Origin: Labrenzia sp. CE80
GTDB lineage: Bacteria; Pseudomonadota; Alphaproteobacteria; Rhizobiales; Stappiaceae
Direction: 5' to 3'
Assembly: GCF_009650605.1 (NCBI RefSeq)
Contig: NZ_WAJT01000003.1
Span: 62,001 to 126,000, forward strand
Length of the DNA stretch: 64,000 bases
The translations under genes were made by a program, and so were the position numbers. How positions within the stretch are numbered: the stretch's first letter is position 1; every line of letters starts with the position of its first letter. Below are positions 16,251-24,825 of the stretch, in pieces. The notes under the pieces were generated by a model that saw only the letters and a list, made by a program, of their open reading frames with translations, did no database searches and was not told the origin of the DNA.

Positions 16251-18080
16251 TTAGCTTGCAACCGCACCCTTGTTGGCCGCACGGCTGACGCGCTTGCGAT
16301 CGTTCGGATCAAGCAGGAACTTCCGCAGACGGATGGATTCCGGCGTCACTTCGACCAGTTCGTCATCAGCAATGTAGGACAGTGCAGCCTCGAGGCTGAG
16401 ACGGATCGGGGTCGTCAGCTTGACCGCGTCATCCTTGCCGGATGAACGCATGTTGGTGAGCTGCTTGCCCTTCAGCACGTTGACTTCGAGGTCGTTGCCA
16501 CGGGTGTGTTCGCCGACGATCATGCCCTGATACACCTTGGTGCCCGGATCGATCATCATCGGACCACGGTCTTCGAGGTTGTACAGTGCGAAGGCCACGG
16601 CCTCACCATTGCCGTTCGACAGGAGAACGCCGGTGTGGCGACCCTGGATCGGCCCCTTGTGAGGTGCATAGCCATGGAACAGGCGGTTGAAGATGGCGGA
16701 CCCACGGGTATCGGACATCAACTCGGCCTGGTAACCGATCAGGCCACGTGTCGGAGCCAGGAAGACCAGGCGGCTGCGGTTTGCGCCGGAAGAGCGCATT
16801 TCCAGCAGGTCTGCCTTGCGTTCCTGAAGCTTCTGGACCACGGCACCGGAGAATTCCTCATCAACATCGATGATGACTTCTTCGATCGGCTCCAGCAGCT
16901 TTCCGTCTTCGTCTTTCTGGAAAACAACGCGTGGACGGCCGACGCCCAGCTCAAAGCCTTCACGGCGCATGTTTTCAATCAGGATCGCGAGAAGCAATTC
17001 GCCGCGGCCTGCAACGATGAATGCATCCGGCTCATCTGTTTCTTCGATCTTCAGAGCAACGTTGCCCTCGGCTTCCTTCATCAGGCGCTCGCGGATCACG
17101 CGCGACTGGACCTTGGAGCCTTCGTTGCCGGCCAGCGGGCTGTTGTTGACCCGGAAGGTCATCGACAGCGTGGGCGGATCAATCGGCTGGGCCTGGATCG
17201 GCTCGGTGACATCCGGCGAACAGATGGTATCGGCAACGGTCGCCTTGGTCAGGCCTGCGATGGAAACGATATCGCCGGCTTCACCCTGCTCAATCGACGT
17301 ACGCTCAAGACCTCGGAAGGCCTGGATCTTGGAAATACGGCCGGTCTCGACCGTCTTGCCATCACGGGACAGCGCCTTGACCGCCATGTTCGGAAGCGCC
17401 GTTCCCGCTGCGATCCGGCCCGTCAGGATGCGGCCCAGGAACGGGTCAGACTGGATCGTTGTCGCCAGCATCTTGAAAGAGCCTTCCTCGGAAACAGGCT
17501 CGGCAACCTTCTCGACAACCATGTCAAGAAGAGCGTCCATGTTTTCCTGGGGTCCTTCCGGCTCGGTCGCCATCCATTCCTGCTTGGCAGATCCGTAGAG
17601 GACCGGGAAGTCGAGCTGATCTTCGTTGGCATCCAGAGATGCGAAGAGGTCGAAGACTTCGTCAAGTACCTCGTCGGCACGCTGCTCGGGCTTGTCGATC
17701 TTGTTGATCGCAACGATCGGCTTGAGGCCAAGCTTCAGGGCCTTGCCGAGCACGAACTTCGTTTGCGGCATCGGGCCTTCGGCAGCATCCACCAGCAGGA
17801 TCACACCGTCGACCATGTGAAGGATACGCTCCACTTCACCGCCGAAATCGGCGTGGCCAGGGGTGTCCACGATGTTGATGCGTGTGTCTTTCCAGACCAG
17901 CGACGTCACCTTCGCAAGAATGGTGATACCACGCTCACGCTCGATGTCGTTGGAGTCCATCATGCGCTCTTCCGTGCGCTGATTTTCGCGGAATGCTCCG
18001 GACTGCTTCAACAGCACGTCGATGAGAGTTGTCTTGCCATGGTCGACGTGTGCGATGATGGCGATATTGCGCAAGTTCAT
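16251..18080 (-). CDS. typA: Ribosome-associated translational GTPase TypA/BipA
   Basis: A 609-residue translation factor related to EF-G that binds the ribosome and assists 50S assembly under stress or cold. The G domain shows AHVDHGKT (residues 10-17), the switch region [22 protein letters not shown] and NKIDKP. The later EF-G-like domains include [20 protein letters not shown] and the C-terminal domain with [16 protein letters not shown]. Length and motifs match the family throughout. It is monocistronic, divergent from the marR gene, with its own terminator. Confidence 0.97.
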   Translation of the reverse strand: MNLRNIAIIAHVDHGKTTLIDVLLKQSGAFRENQRTEERMMDSNDIERERGITILAKVTSLVWKDTRINIVDTPGHADFGGEVERILHMVDGVILLVDAAEGPMPQTKFVLGKALKLGLKPIVAINKIDKPEQRADEVLDEVFDLFASLDANEDQLDFPVLYGSAKQEWMATEPEGPQENMDALLDMVVEKVAEPVSEEGSFKMLATTIQSDPFLGRILTGRIAAGTALPNMAVKALSRDGKTVETGRISKIQAFRGLERTSIEQGEAGDIVSIAGLTKATVADTICSPDVTEPIQAQPIDPPTLSMTFRVNNSPLAGNEGSKVQSRVIRERLMKEAEGNVALKIEETDEPDAFIVAGRGELLLAILIENMRREGFELGVGRPRVVFQKDEDGKLLEPIEEVIIDVDEEFSGAVVQKLQERKADLLEMRSSGANRSRLVFLAPTRGLIGYQAELMSDTRGSAIFNRLFHGYAPHKGPIQGRHTGVLLSNGNGEAVAFALYNLEDRGPMMIDPGTKVYQGMIVGEHTRGNDLEVNVLKGKQLTNMRSSGKDDAVKLTTPIRLSLEAALSYIADDELVEVTPESIRLRKFLLDPNDRKRVSRAANKGAVAS

Positions 18081-18229
18081 TTCAGGGCTCCAAAAGACAT
18101 TTGCGGGCCGGAGGGCCCGCAGCAGATGTCTTGGCTCACGTTTGTTCGGAAATCGGCCACGACGGCCGAAATTTGCGCTCTATATAGTCTGAAGCGGCCT
18201 TATGTGCAATGCGAAGAGATGGCCTGTGA

Positions 18230-18272
18230 TTGACATGATTACTGCGGCCTCTATAAAGTAAGGTAACCTTAC
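18230..18272 (+). promoter_or_regulatory. marR promoter with overlapping palindromic operator
   Basis: TTGACA (18230-18235) and TATAAA (18252-18257) are 16 bases apart. Immediately downstream is a perfect 15-base palindrome, GTAAGGTAACCTTAC (18258-18272), covering the expected start of transcription, 13 bases before the marR ATG. This is the layout of an autorepressed MarR operon. Confidence 0.75.
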
Positions 18273-18285
18273 AAAAGAGACCCTC

Positions 18286-18747
18286 ATGAAGCCACCGGTT
18301 CCGCAAAGCGTTGTCACGTTGATGATCGTGGACATCGCAAGATTGCTGCGCAAACGTTTTGAAATCGCCCTGACGCATGTCGACACCGGCCTGACGGTCG
18401 CCGAAGCACGCACACTGACCTTTATCTGGCGTCATCAGGGCCTACGGCAGGCGGCGCTGGCCGAGCGGATGAGCGTGGAACCCATGACCCTGGTTGGCTA
18501 CCTGGATTCCCTAGAGACCGCCAGCCTGATCAAGCGCACCATTGATCCGGCAGATCGCCGCGCCAAGCTTATCACGCTGACCGATACAGCTGATCCAGTG
18601 ATCCGCAAAATCGAGGACGCAATCATTGAGGTGCGCTCCGAAACATTGGCTGGCATGAGCGAACGTCAACGCGACGAGATGGAAGCCATCCTGGGCACCA
18701 TGAAAGACAACCTGCTGAACGGGGAAGCCGGGAAGTGCGTGAAGTAA
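18286..18747 (+). CDS. MarR family transcriptional regulator
   Basis: A 153-residue winged-helix repressor. The helix-turn-helix reads RQAALAERMSVEPMTLVGYLDSLE (about 46-70), followed by the wing containing IDPADRRAKLITLTD, with the DxRxR motif typical of MarR. It precedes and probably controls the drug-efflux gene whose start lies 17 bases beyond this stop. A perfect palindrome at 18258-18272 within its promoter is the likely operator. Ligand unknown, but a phenolic or antibiotic inducer would fit the family. Confidence 0.92.
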   Translation: MKPPVPQSVVTLMIVDIARLLRKRFEIALTHVDTGLTVAEARTLTFIWRHQGLRQAALAERMSVEPMTLVGYLDSLETASLIKRTIDPADRRAKLITLTDTADPVIRKIEDAIIEVRSETLAGMSERQRDEMEAILGTMKDNLLNGEAGKCVK

Positions 18748-18764
18748 GAACCGTCGAACCGGTC

Positions 18765-19958
18765 ATGTCGGAGCGCCGGACAGCGATTCTGGGCGCTGCT
18801 CTTGTCGCCATCGGCCCCATCACCATGGCACTCTACACACCAGCCATGCCGGCGCTCGCCATGGAATTCGACACAACCGAATCCATGATCAAGCTGACCT
18901 TGACTGCATATTTCGCCGGCTTCGCTTTCACGCAGTTGCTGTGCGGGCCACTGTCGGACGCCTTCGGCCGCAAACCGGTGACTCTCGCGTTTCTGACACT
19001 CTATCTCGTATCGACAATCGTCGCGACCTTCGCACCCGATGTAACCTGGATGATGGTCGCCCGCGCAATCCAAGGTGTTGGAGCGGCCGTAGGCATTTCG
19101 GCATCACGCGCCATTGTCCGCGACCAGTTCACCGGTCAGAAGTCAGCGCGCATCATGAACACCATCGGCAGCATGCTGGCGCTCGGCCCCGCAGTCTCCC
19201 CAACCCTTGGTGGCGCAATCCTGGAACTCTTCGGCTGGCGCGAGATCTTCATCTGCATGATTGTCTATGGCGTTGCATTGATGGTTAGCGCCGCACTGTT
19301 TCAGCGCGAAACCAATGCGCACAAGTCGATCAGCAACATCCACCCGCAGCGGCTGGCAAGCAACTACCTAACGCTGCTGCGCGACGTGAGGTTCATGCGA
19401 CCGAGCCTGCTCCTCGCCTTCAGCCTCGGCAACCTCTATGCCATGGCGACGGTTCAGCCCTTCGTGCTGATTCACGAAGTTGGCCTCACGCCCGCGCAGT
19501 TCGGCCTGGGCATGATGCTTCAGTCGATCTGCTTCATCACCGGCACGCTCGTGGCCGGGCGGCTCTTGAAGAAAACAGAGGCGCACAAACTTCTGCCTTT
19601 CGGCATGGCAGGCATGTTGTTCGCGGCGGTCTTGATGTTCACCATCCTGAGGCTTCAGGAACCGACCTATCTGGGTGTCATGGGACCTGTTGGCGTCTTT
19701 ACCTTTTTTCTGGCGTTCATTCTCCCCGAGACCCTGACTTCCGCAATGCAGGATTTCCCGCAAATCGCGGGTGCCGCATCCTCCATGACAGGCTTCATGC
19801 AATTCGGCGGCGGAATTCTCGGCAGTCTTGCCATCGCTGCGACCGGAGATCCGCTGTTCGGCATGGCAACCATCATTCCCGCCATGCCTGCAGTCGGAGT
19901 CTTTCTGTACCTGATCCTCGGACAGCGACATCGGATCGCAAAGGCTGCTGTCGACTAA
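18765..19958 (+). CDS. Bcr/CflA family multidrug efflux MFS transporter
   Basis: A 397-residue 12-helix major-facilitator exporter of the Bcr/CflA drug:H+ antiporter group. Family features are YTPAMPALAMEF at the end of TM1, the motif A loop GPLSDAFGRKPV, ARAIQGVGAAVGISASRAIVRD in TM4-5, and GPAVSPTLGGAILELFGWR (motif C). I chose ATG 18765; a GTG at 18735 would overlap the marR gene. It forms a two-gene operon with marR, so efflux is likely induced by the regulator's ligand. Substrate range cannot be read from sequence. Confidence 0.9.
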   Translation: MSERRTAILGAALVAIGPITMALYTPAMPALAMEFDTTESMIKLTLTAYFAGFAFTQLLCGPLSDAFGRKPVTLAFLTLYLVSTIVATFAPDVTWMMVARAIQGVGAAVGISASRAIVRDQFTGQKSARIMNTIGSMLALGPAVSPTLGGAILELFGWREIFICMIVYGVALMVSAALFQRETNAHKSISNIHPQRLASNYLTLLRDVRFMRPSLLLAFSLGNLYAMATVQPFVLIHEVGLTPAQFGLGMMLQSICFITGTLVAGRLLKKTEAHKLLPFGMAGMLFAAVLMFTILRLQEPTYLGVMGPVGVFTFFLAFILPETLTSAMQDFPQIAGAASSMTGFMQFGGGILGSLAIAATGDPLFGMATIIPAMPAVGVFLYLILGQRHRIAKAAVD

Positions 19959-20044
19959 GACAGTGTTTTGCCCTCAGCTATCGTCTTGACCCTGACTGTC
20001 TAAACCGGCACACAGCCGATTGAACAGAAGGATTGCAATCAAAG

Positions 20045-20872
20045 ATGTCTCGAGCTGCCAGCTACCACCTGCCTGATCTTGTCGGCGCAGGCCGTCCGCA
20101 TGTGATGGGCATTTTGAACGTGACGCCGGACAGCTTTTCCGATGGCGGCCGGCACAACGCGGTGGATCAGGCTGTGGCCCATGCCCGCCAGATGCTCGAC
20201 GAGGGTGCGGACATTATCGACATTGGTGGCGAGAGCACCCGGCCCGGCTCCGCGCCTGTCTCCGTGGAGGACGAATGGGCACGCATCGCTCGGGTCCTTG
20301 CGCCCGTGGCCAATCTGGGCGTTCCCGTCTCGATCGACACGTACAAGGCGGAAATCGCACGTCGGGCCTGCGCGGAAGGCGCGGTGATCATCAACGACGT
20401 CTGGGGCTTGCAGAAAGACCCCGCCATGCCCGATGCAGCTGCTGCAACCGCGGCACATGTCGTGATGATGCACAACCGGGACGCCGCAGATCAGCAGATC
20501 GATATCCTGTCGGACATCGACCGCAGCTTTGAACGTTCTATGGAGCTCGCAGACAAGGCCGGTATTCCTCGCGCAAAGCTAATCCTTGATCCGGGCTTTG
20601 GCTTCGGCAAGACCATCGACCAGAACTTCCAGATTCTGAACCGCTTCGAAAGCCTCCTGAAACACGGTCTTCCCGTTCTGGCAGGCGCCTCCCGCAAGCG
20701 GATGATCGGCGCCGTCCTGAACGTGGAAACGGACGAGCGGCTTTTCGGATCAATGGCGGTCCATCTTCTGGCCATGCAAAAGGGCGCCGCGATCGTCCGG
20801 GTTCATGACGTCCGCCCTCATGCGGACGTAGCCCGGATCCTGGAAGCCACCTTGAAGGAACGCGCTGAATGA
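20045..20872 (+). CDS. folP: Dihydropteroate synthase
   Basis: A 275-residue TIM-barrel enzyme condensing p-aminobenzoate with hydroxymethyldihydropterin pyrophosphate, the sulfonamide target. It carries MGILNVTPDSFSDGG (about 21-35), the substrate motif DIGGESTRPGS, and the loop LAGASRKRMIG. Start ATG 20045 is preceded by AGAAGGA at 13-base spacing; an in-frame TTG at 20033 abuts that site and is less likely. Its stop overlaps folK by four bases. In many relatives folB sits between folP and folK; here it does not. Confidence 0.96.
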   Translation: MSRAASYHLPDLVGAGRPHVMGILNVTPDSFSDGGRHNAVDQAVAHARQMLDEGADIIDIGGESTRPGSAPVSVEDEWARIARVLAPVANLGVPVSIDTYKAEIARRACAEGAVIINDVWGLQKDPAMPDAAAATAAHVVMMHNRDAADQQIDILSDIDRSFERSMELADKAGIPRAKLILDPGFGFGKTIDQNFQILNRFESLLKHGLPVLAGASRKRMIGAVLNVETDERLFGSMAVHLLAMQKGAAIVRVHDVRPHADVARILEATLKERAE

Positions 20873-21363
20873 CCTTGACGACCCGGGCAGCTCTTGGCCT
20901 TGGCTCCAACATGGGCGACACCAAAGCCAATCTCGATGCGGCCGTTGAATCGCTGAATGCCAGCCAGGGCATTGCAGTCACTGCGAGATCATCCGACTAC
21001 CGCACCCCGCCATGGGGCCCGGTGCCGCAGGATGACTATCGCAACATCTGCATCACCGTCGAAACGACCCTGTCGCCGCGCGCGCTGCTTGATCGTTGTC
21101 TGGAGGTTGAGCGCGAGCTCGGCCGCATTCGGGATATTCGCTGGGGCCCGCGCATCATCGATATCGATGTCCTGATCTACGGAACAGAGACCGTGGATGA
21201 GGACAATCTCACCGTTCCGCATCCACGCATGGGCGAGCGCGCCTTTGTGCTCATCCCACTTGCCGAAATCTGGTCGGACGCACCGATCGGCGGCGGCCAG
21301 ACAGCTGCAGAAGCGCTGGAAACCTGTTCGGATCAAGACGGGGTTGAGAAACTCGCCGATTGA
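20869..21363 (+). CDS. folK: 2-amino-4-hydroxy-6-hydroxymethyldihydropteridine diphosphokinase
   Basis: A 164-residue HPPK, pyrophosphorylating the pterin just before the FolP step. It starts within the folP stop (ATGA overlap), so the two are translationally coupled. Visible motifs are GLGSNMGDTKANL, the catalytic-loop region YRTPPWGPVPQDDYRN, and RDIRWGPRIIDIDVLIYG with the two magnesium-binding aspartates, then VPHPRMGERAFVLIPLAEI. Full family length. Confidence 0.96.
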   Translation: MTLTTRAALGLGSNMGDTKANLDAAVESLNASQGIAVTARSSDYRTPPWGPVPQDDYRNICITVETTLSPRALLDRCLEVERELGRIRDIRWGPRIIDIDVLIYGTETVDEDNLTVPHPRMGERAFVLIPLAEIWSDAPIGGGQTAAEALETCSDQDGVEKLAD

Positions 21364-21396
21364 TCAACGGCATCAAGCCAACGAGCGCCAGGCCAC

Positions 21397-21849
21397 CTAG
21401 TTGAGCAGAAAAAGCCCGGCGTTGAGATAACTCGCAAAGGCGACCCAGAGCGCATAGGGCACAAAAAACAGTGCTGCGAGCCTGTCCGCCCCCCAGCTCA
21501 TGCGGATGAACGCCAGGATCGTCACCAGCATCACCAGGATGACGGCAAGGCCGGCACCAAGGCCATGCGCTGTGAAGACAATCGGGCTCCAGACGAAATT
21601 CAACCCCATCTGCAGGACCCAGAGGGAAAAGACTGCGCTGTGGCCGGTACGCGACCAGGTGCGCCATCCTGCAATCGCGATCAGGACATAAAGCGTCGTC
21701 CAGGCAGGCCCGAAGACCCAGCCGGGTGGCGTAAAGGTCGGCTTCTCCAGCGCGAGATACCACGCGCCAGGAAGATTGGTTGCCCCGATCAGGAGCCCGC
21801 CACCAACGACAGCGAAAAGAAAAACGGCAAGACCGAACCAACGTTCCAT
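21397..21849 (-). CDS. tspO: TspO/MBR family protein
   Basis: A 150-residue five-helix membrane protein of the tryptophan-rich sensory (translocator) family, which binds porphyrins and in Rhodobacter modulates photosynthesis gene expression. Typical pieces are KPTFTPPGWVFGPAWTTLYVLIAIAGW in the first loop and TM2, QMGLNFVWSPIVF in TM3, and VPYALWVAFASYLNAG at the end. I start at ATG 21849; TTG 21873 is possible. It converges on folK with a 33-base gap. The physiological ligand here is unknown. Confidence 0.92.
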   Translation of the reverse strand: MERWFGLAVFLFAVVGGGLLIGATNLPGAWYLALEKPTFTPPGWVFGPAWTTLYVLIAIAGWRTWSRTGHSAVFSLWVLQMGLNFVWSPIVFTAHGLGAGLAVILVMLVTILAFIRMSWGADRLAALFFVPYALWVAFASYLNAGLFLLN

Positions 21850-21984
21850 CTGGATCACTCTGTTGTTTGGCAAGTCCTGGCAAACACCTGGAAACCACCT
21901 TGGTTCCAGCTTCGCGTGGCACTCGCTCTTGAGGCATCAAAAGTCTACGCCCAAAAGTCGACGTTAGGCGCGTCAGACGCAAAA

Positions 21985-22002
21985 GGGCGCCTTTCGGCGC
22001 CC
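21985..22002 (-). terminator. Intrinsic terminator after argG
   Basis: GGGCGCC and GGCGCCC (21985-21991 and 21996-22002) with a GAAA tetraloop on the minus strand, followed by TTTT. Confidence 0.85.
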
Positions 22003-22027
22003 CTTCAAGTCAGCAACTTGACTGAAC

Positions 22028-23248
22028 TCAGCCGAGGCGGTCGCGCTTGGCCAGGGTCCGCAGGCGCAGGGCGTTCAGTTTGATGAAGCCCGCAGCATCT
22101 TTCTGATCGTAAGCACCTTCATCATCTTCGAAGGTCACCAGCTCTTCAGAATAGAGCGAGAACGGCGAGGCACGGCCAACGACCATGACATTGCCCTTGT
22201 AGAGCTTCAGCTTGACCGTGCCGGTGACGTGCTCCTGGCTCTTGTCGATCAGGGCCTGCAGCATCTCGCGTTCCGGCGAGAACCAGAACCCGTTGTAGAT
22301 CAGCTCCGCATAGCGCGGCATCAGCTCATCCTTGAGGTGGCCAGCACCACGATCAAGGGTGATGGACTCCATCGCGCGATGCGCGGTCAGAAGGATCGTG
22401 CCGCCTGGCGTTTCATAGATGCCGCGGCTCTTCATGCCAACGAAGCGGTTCTCGACCAGATCGAGACGGCCAATACCATTGTCGCGTCCAAGATCGTTCA
22501 GCGCGGCAAACAGTGTTGCCGGAGACAGCTTTTCGCCATTGAGCGAAACCATGTCGCCCTTTTCGAAGCCGATTTCGATCTCGGTGACGACGTCAGGCGC
22601 AGTGGTCGGATCAACTGTCCGCTGGAAGACATACTCGGGCGCTTCTTCGTTCGGGTCCTCCAAGACCTTCCCTTCAGACGACGAGTGCAACATGTTGGCA
22701 TCGACCGAGAACGGCGATTCCCCGCGCTTGTCCTTGGCAACCGGGATCTGGTGCTGCTCGGCAAACTCGATCAGGTCGGTACGCGACTTGAACGTCCAGT
22801 CACGCCAAGGAGCAATGACCTTAATGTCCGGGTTCAGGGCATAGGCCGACAGCTCGAAGCGAACCTGATCGTTGCCCTTGCCGGTTGCGCCGTGTGCGAT
22901 TGCATCAGCGCCGGTTTCCTCGGCGATTTCAATCAAACGCTTAGAGATCAGCGGCCGCGCAATGGATGTCCCGAGGAGATAGACGCCCTCATAGACCGCA
23001 TTGGCACGGAACATCGGGAAAACGAAGTCCCGGATGAACTCTTCGCGCAGGTCATCGATGTAGATTTCCTTGATGCCAAGCATCTCGGCTTTCTTGCGCG
23101 CAGGCTCAAGCTCCTCGCCCTGACCCAGATCGGCGGTGAATGTCACCACCTCGCAGCCATATTCGGTCTGCAGCCATTTCAGGATGATGGAGGTGTCGAG
23201 GCCGCCTGAATAGGCGAGCACGACCTTCTTGATGTCACCATGCGCCAT
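22028..23248 (-). CDS. argG: Argininosuccinate synthase
   Basis: A 406-residue ArgG joining citrulline and aspartate with ATP cleavage, the penultimate arginine step. The N-terminal P-loop reads [10 protein letters not shown] (11-20); further motifs are [15 protein letters not shown] and the tetramerisation tail with LYSEELVTF. Length is standard. Monocistronic: no argH, argF or argininosuccinate neighbours are present, as is common in alphaproteobacteria. Confidence 0.97.
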   Translation of the reverse strand: MAHGDIKKVVLAYSGGLDTSIILKWLQTEYGCEVVTFTADLGQGEELEPARKKAEMLGIKEIYIDDLREEFIRDFVFPMFRANAVYEGVYLLGTSIARPLISKRLIEIAEETGADAIAHGATGKGNDQVRFELSAYALNPDIKVIAPWRDWTFKSRTDLIEFAEQHQIPVAKDKRGESPFSVDANMLHSSSEGKVLEDPNEEAPEYVFQRTVDPTTAPDVVTEIEIGFEKGDMVSLNGEKLSPATLFAALNDLGRDNGIGRLDLVENRFVGMKSRGIYETPGGTILLTAHRAMESITLDRGAGHLKDELMPRYAELIYNGFWFSPEREMLQALIDKSQEHVTGTVKLKLYKGNVMVVGRASPFSLYSEELVTFEDDEGAYDQKDAAGFIKLNALRLRTLAKRDRLG

Positions 23249-23379
23249 GGAAAGAAAATCCGTTCGAAGTCTTGTGTGAGGGCCGCTTGGCAGCCGTATC
23301 TAAGTCCGGCGCAATTTAGCCGGTAAATACCGCAGCGCAAGGGGTAGAAAGCTTCGATTTGTAAGCGCGAATACGCAGA

Positions 23380-24003
23380 TTAGGCAGCGCCGGTTGCCGG
23401 AATTTTCTGATCCTCGACACCATAGCTCTTCAGCATCATATCAACGCTGTCGTCAATGATCGCGGCAACTTCCTGTTCTGTCGCAAGAGCTTCGCCGAAG
23501 AGCTTGGGGAAAAATCCTCGGCTCTTGATCAGGCCAAGGAACTGTTCTGCAGCAACCCATGTGTCGGGGACCGACAATTTTCCGGCGGCAACGGCGGCAT
23601 CGAGAAAGCGTTTGACCTGGCGAACCATGTCCATGCGCTTGTTTATCATTTCCGCTTGTTTCGGATCCCTCAGGATCTCGCCCATGACCATGCGCGCCAT
23701 ATTCATGGCGCAAGGGTCGGTGAGGTGGCTGCCCTGCTGCCAACCGAGCCGTATCAGCTCGTCACGGATCGGGGCACTCGCGTCAAAGGGCACATCCGTC
23801 GTCAGCTGCAGCTGTTCCAGGACGCATTGATTGATTGCCTGAAACAGCACTTCCTTGCTTTCGAAGTGATTATAGACTGTCCGCTTGGAAACTTGAGCCC
23901 GCTCCGAGATGCGGTCCATACTGGCGCCGGCAAATCCGCGTTCTTGAAATTCGGCGATTGCAGCTTGTATTATTTGCTTGTTCTTTTGTTCCATCAGCGA
24001 CAT
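23380..24003 (-). CDS. TetR family transcriptional regulator
   Basis: A 207-residue TetR repressor with an N-terminal helix-turn-helix: QIIQAAIAEFQERGFAGAS, then MDRISERAQVSKRTVYNHFESKEVLF (about 22-47). The C-terminal ligand domain contains TDPCAMNMARMVMGEI, resembling AcrR/TetR_C regulators of efflux. Start ATG 24003 is preceded by GGAGGA eleven bases away. It is divergent from the DUF3302-HlyD-NodT operon and is the obvious candidate to control it. A half-symmetric TAAAC-N6-GTTTA at 24055-24070 near its start is a possible operator. Confidence 0.9.
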   Translation of the reverse strand: MSLMEQKNKQIIQAAIAEFQERGFAGASMDRISERAQVSKRTVYNHFESKEVLFQAINQCVLEQLQLTTDVPFDASAPIRDELIRLGWQQGSHLTDPCAMNMARMVMGEILRDPKQAEMINKRMDMVRQVKRFLDAAVAAGKLSVPDTWVAAEQFLGLIKSRGFFPKLFGEALATEQEVAAIIDDSVDMMLKSYGVEDQKIPATGAA

Positions 24004-24054
24004 CGCAAATTTATTCCTCCAAGTCACTTGTGCTTGCAGGGCCCCCGCCCCAAG

Positions 24055-24070
24055 TAAACCGAGTAGTTTA
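24055..24070. promoter_or_regulatory. Possible TetR operator
   Basis: TAAACCGAGTAGTTTA has 5-bp symmetric arms and lies 52 bases before the tetR start. The symmetry is modest and the call rests on position. Confidence 0.25.
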
Positions 24071-24100
24071 AAAAACTGCCCGAAACGCTGCGTCGGGCAG
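24070..24100 (-). terminator. Orphan intrinsic terminator upstream of tetR
   Basis: On the minus strand CTGCCCGA (24093-24100) pairs with TCGGGCAG (24076-24083) across a 9-base loop and is followed by six T residues. No convincing gene ends here on that strand; it lies between the export operon's promoter region and tetR, so it either closes an unannotated small RNA or attenuates transcription into tetR. Confidence 0.75.
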
Positions 24101-24459
24101 GATGATTTTCTGTACTCAGGTGTTTACTCTCCAGCCACCCTACACCAGCCAAGGGATCCTCGCCAAGGATGTCTGTTACATTTACGATCGCTGGTATCCC
24201 CTGAACCACTGACGCTGCCCCGAAAACATCACTCTTGGAAATCCCGCGCAATGATTTGGGAATGAAATCCATCTTTGAAGAGGGGCACTTCTAACGACGG
24301 CACCCACATCGACGGGCTTTTCGCGCCCACACCACAAAGACTTCCCCAGAAACATTCAGCGCAGAAAATCGAGCTCAATCAAACGTTGACTGAATCGGAA
24401 GCGCCCCGTCTAAATAGGGCCTACAAAGTTGGCACTATGTCTGACAGAGAGAATTCCTG
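24101..24459. other. Intergenic region between tetR and the export operon
   Basis: About 360 bases without a supported gene. A possible plus-strand promoter is TTGACT (24386-24391) with TAAATA (24411-24416), though the 19-base spacing is long. A minus-strand frame at 24024-24272 lacks a ribosome site and reads through the terminator, so I do not call it. A small RNA on the minus strand ending at about 24070 is possible. Confidence 0.5.
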
Positions 24460-24825
24460 ATGGGGATCATCGATTTCGAGCTAGACCACTATGACTATCT
24501 GACTTTTGCTATTCTGTTTCTCACAGTGGTCGCATTCTTTTATCTAATGATCACACTGGGTGGCTTGCCTGGGAAATTAGCAGAACGCCGGAAACATCCA
24601 CACGCGGAATCGGTGAAAATGGGCGGCTGGATTGGCCTGTTCACATTCTTCCCCTGGATCCATGCACTTATGTGGGCGTATCACGACTCTCTGACGATTG
24701 ATGTCCGAAAATGGCTGAACCGGCCGGACGATCCATTGGCAATGTCGTCAGCTATCGCGACAGACATGGAACCGGAGCTGACGAAAGCCACCGATAAAGA
24801 AATCTCGAAAGAGCCGTCAGCATGA
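24460..24825 (+). CDS. DUF3302 small membrane protein (YiaW/YibI type)
   Basis: A 121-residue inner-membrane protein with two hydrophobic segments (about 14-36 and 54-72). It begins with DHYDYLTFAILFLTVVAFFYLMI and continues GLPGKLAERRKHPHAESVKMGGWIG, the DUF3302 signature. In Enterobacteria this family (YiaW, YibI) is always next to an HlyD-like protein (YiaV, YibH), and the same is true here: the HlyD gene starts in this gene's stop codon. Its role in the export complex is unknown; it may stabilise or partner the adaptor. Confidence 0.85.
   Translation: MGIIDFELDHYDYLTFAILFLTVVAFFYLMITLGGLPGKLAERRKHPHAESVKMGGWIGLFTFFPWIHALMWAYHDSLTIDVRKWLNRPDDPLAMSSAIATDMEPELTKATDKEISKEPSA

Noticed and set aside
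16506..18233. 575-codon open frame on the plus strand opposite typA
   Set aside because: It is the mirror of the conserved typA gene; high GC at third positions keeps the opposite strand open. No family match or ribosome site.
22229..23209. 326-codon plus-strand frame opposite argG
   Set aside because: Antisense shadow of argG.
24024..24272. 82-codon minus-strand frame before tetR
   Set aside because: No ribosome site and it reads through an intrinsic terminator; more likely noncoding.
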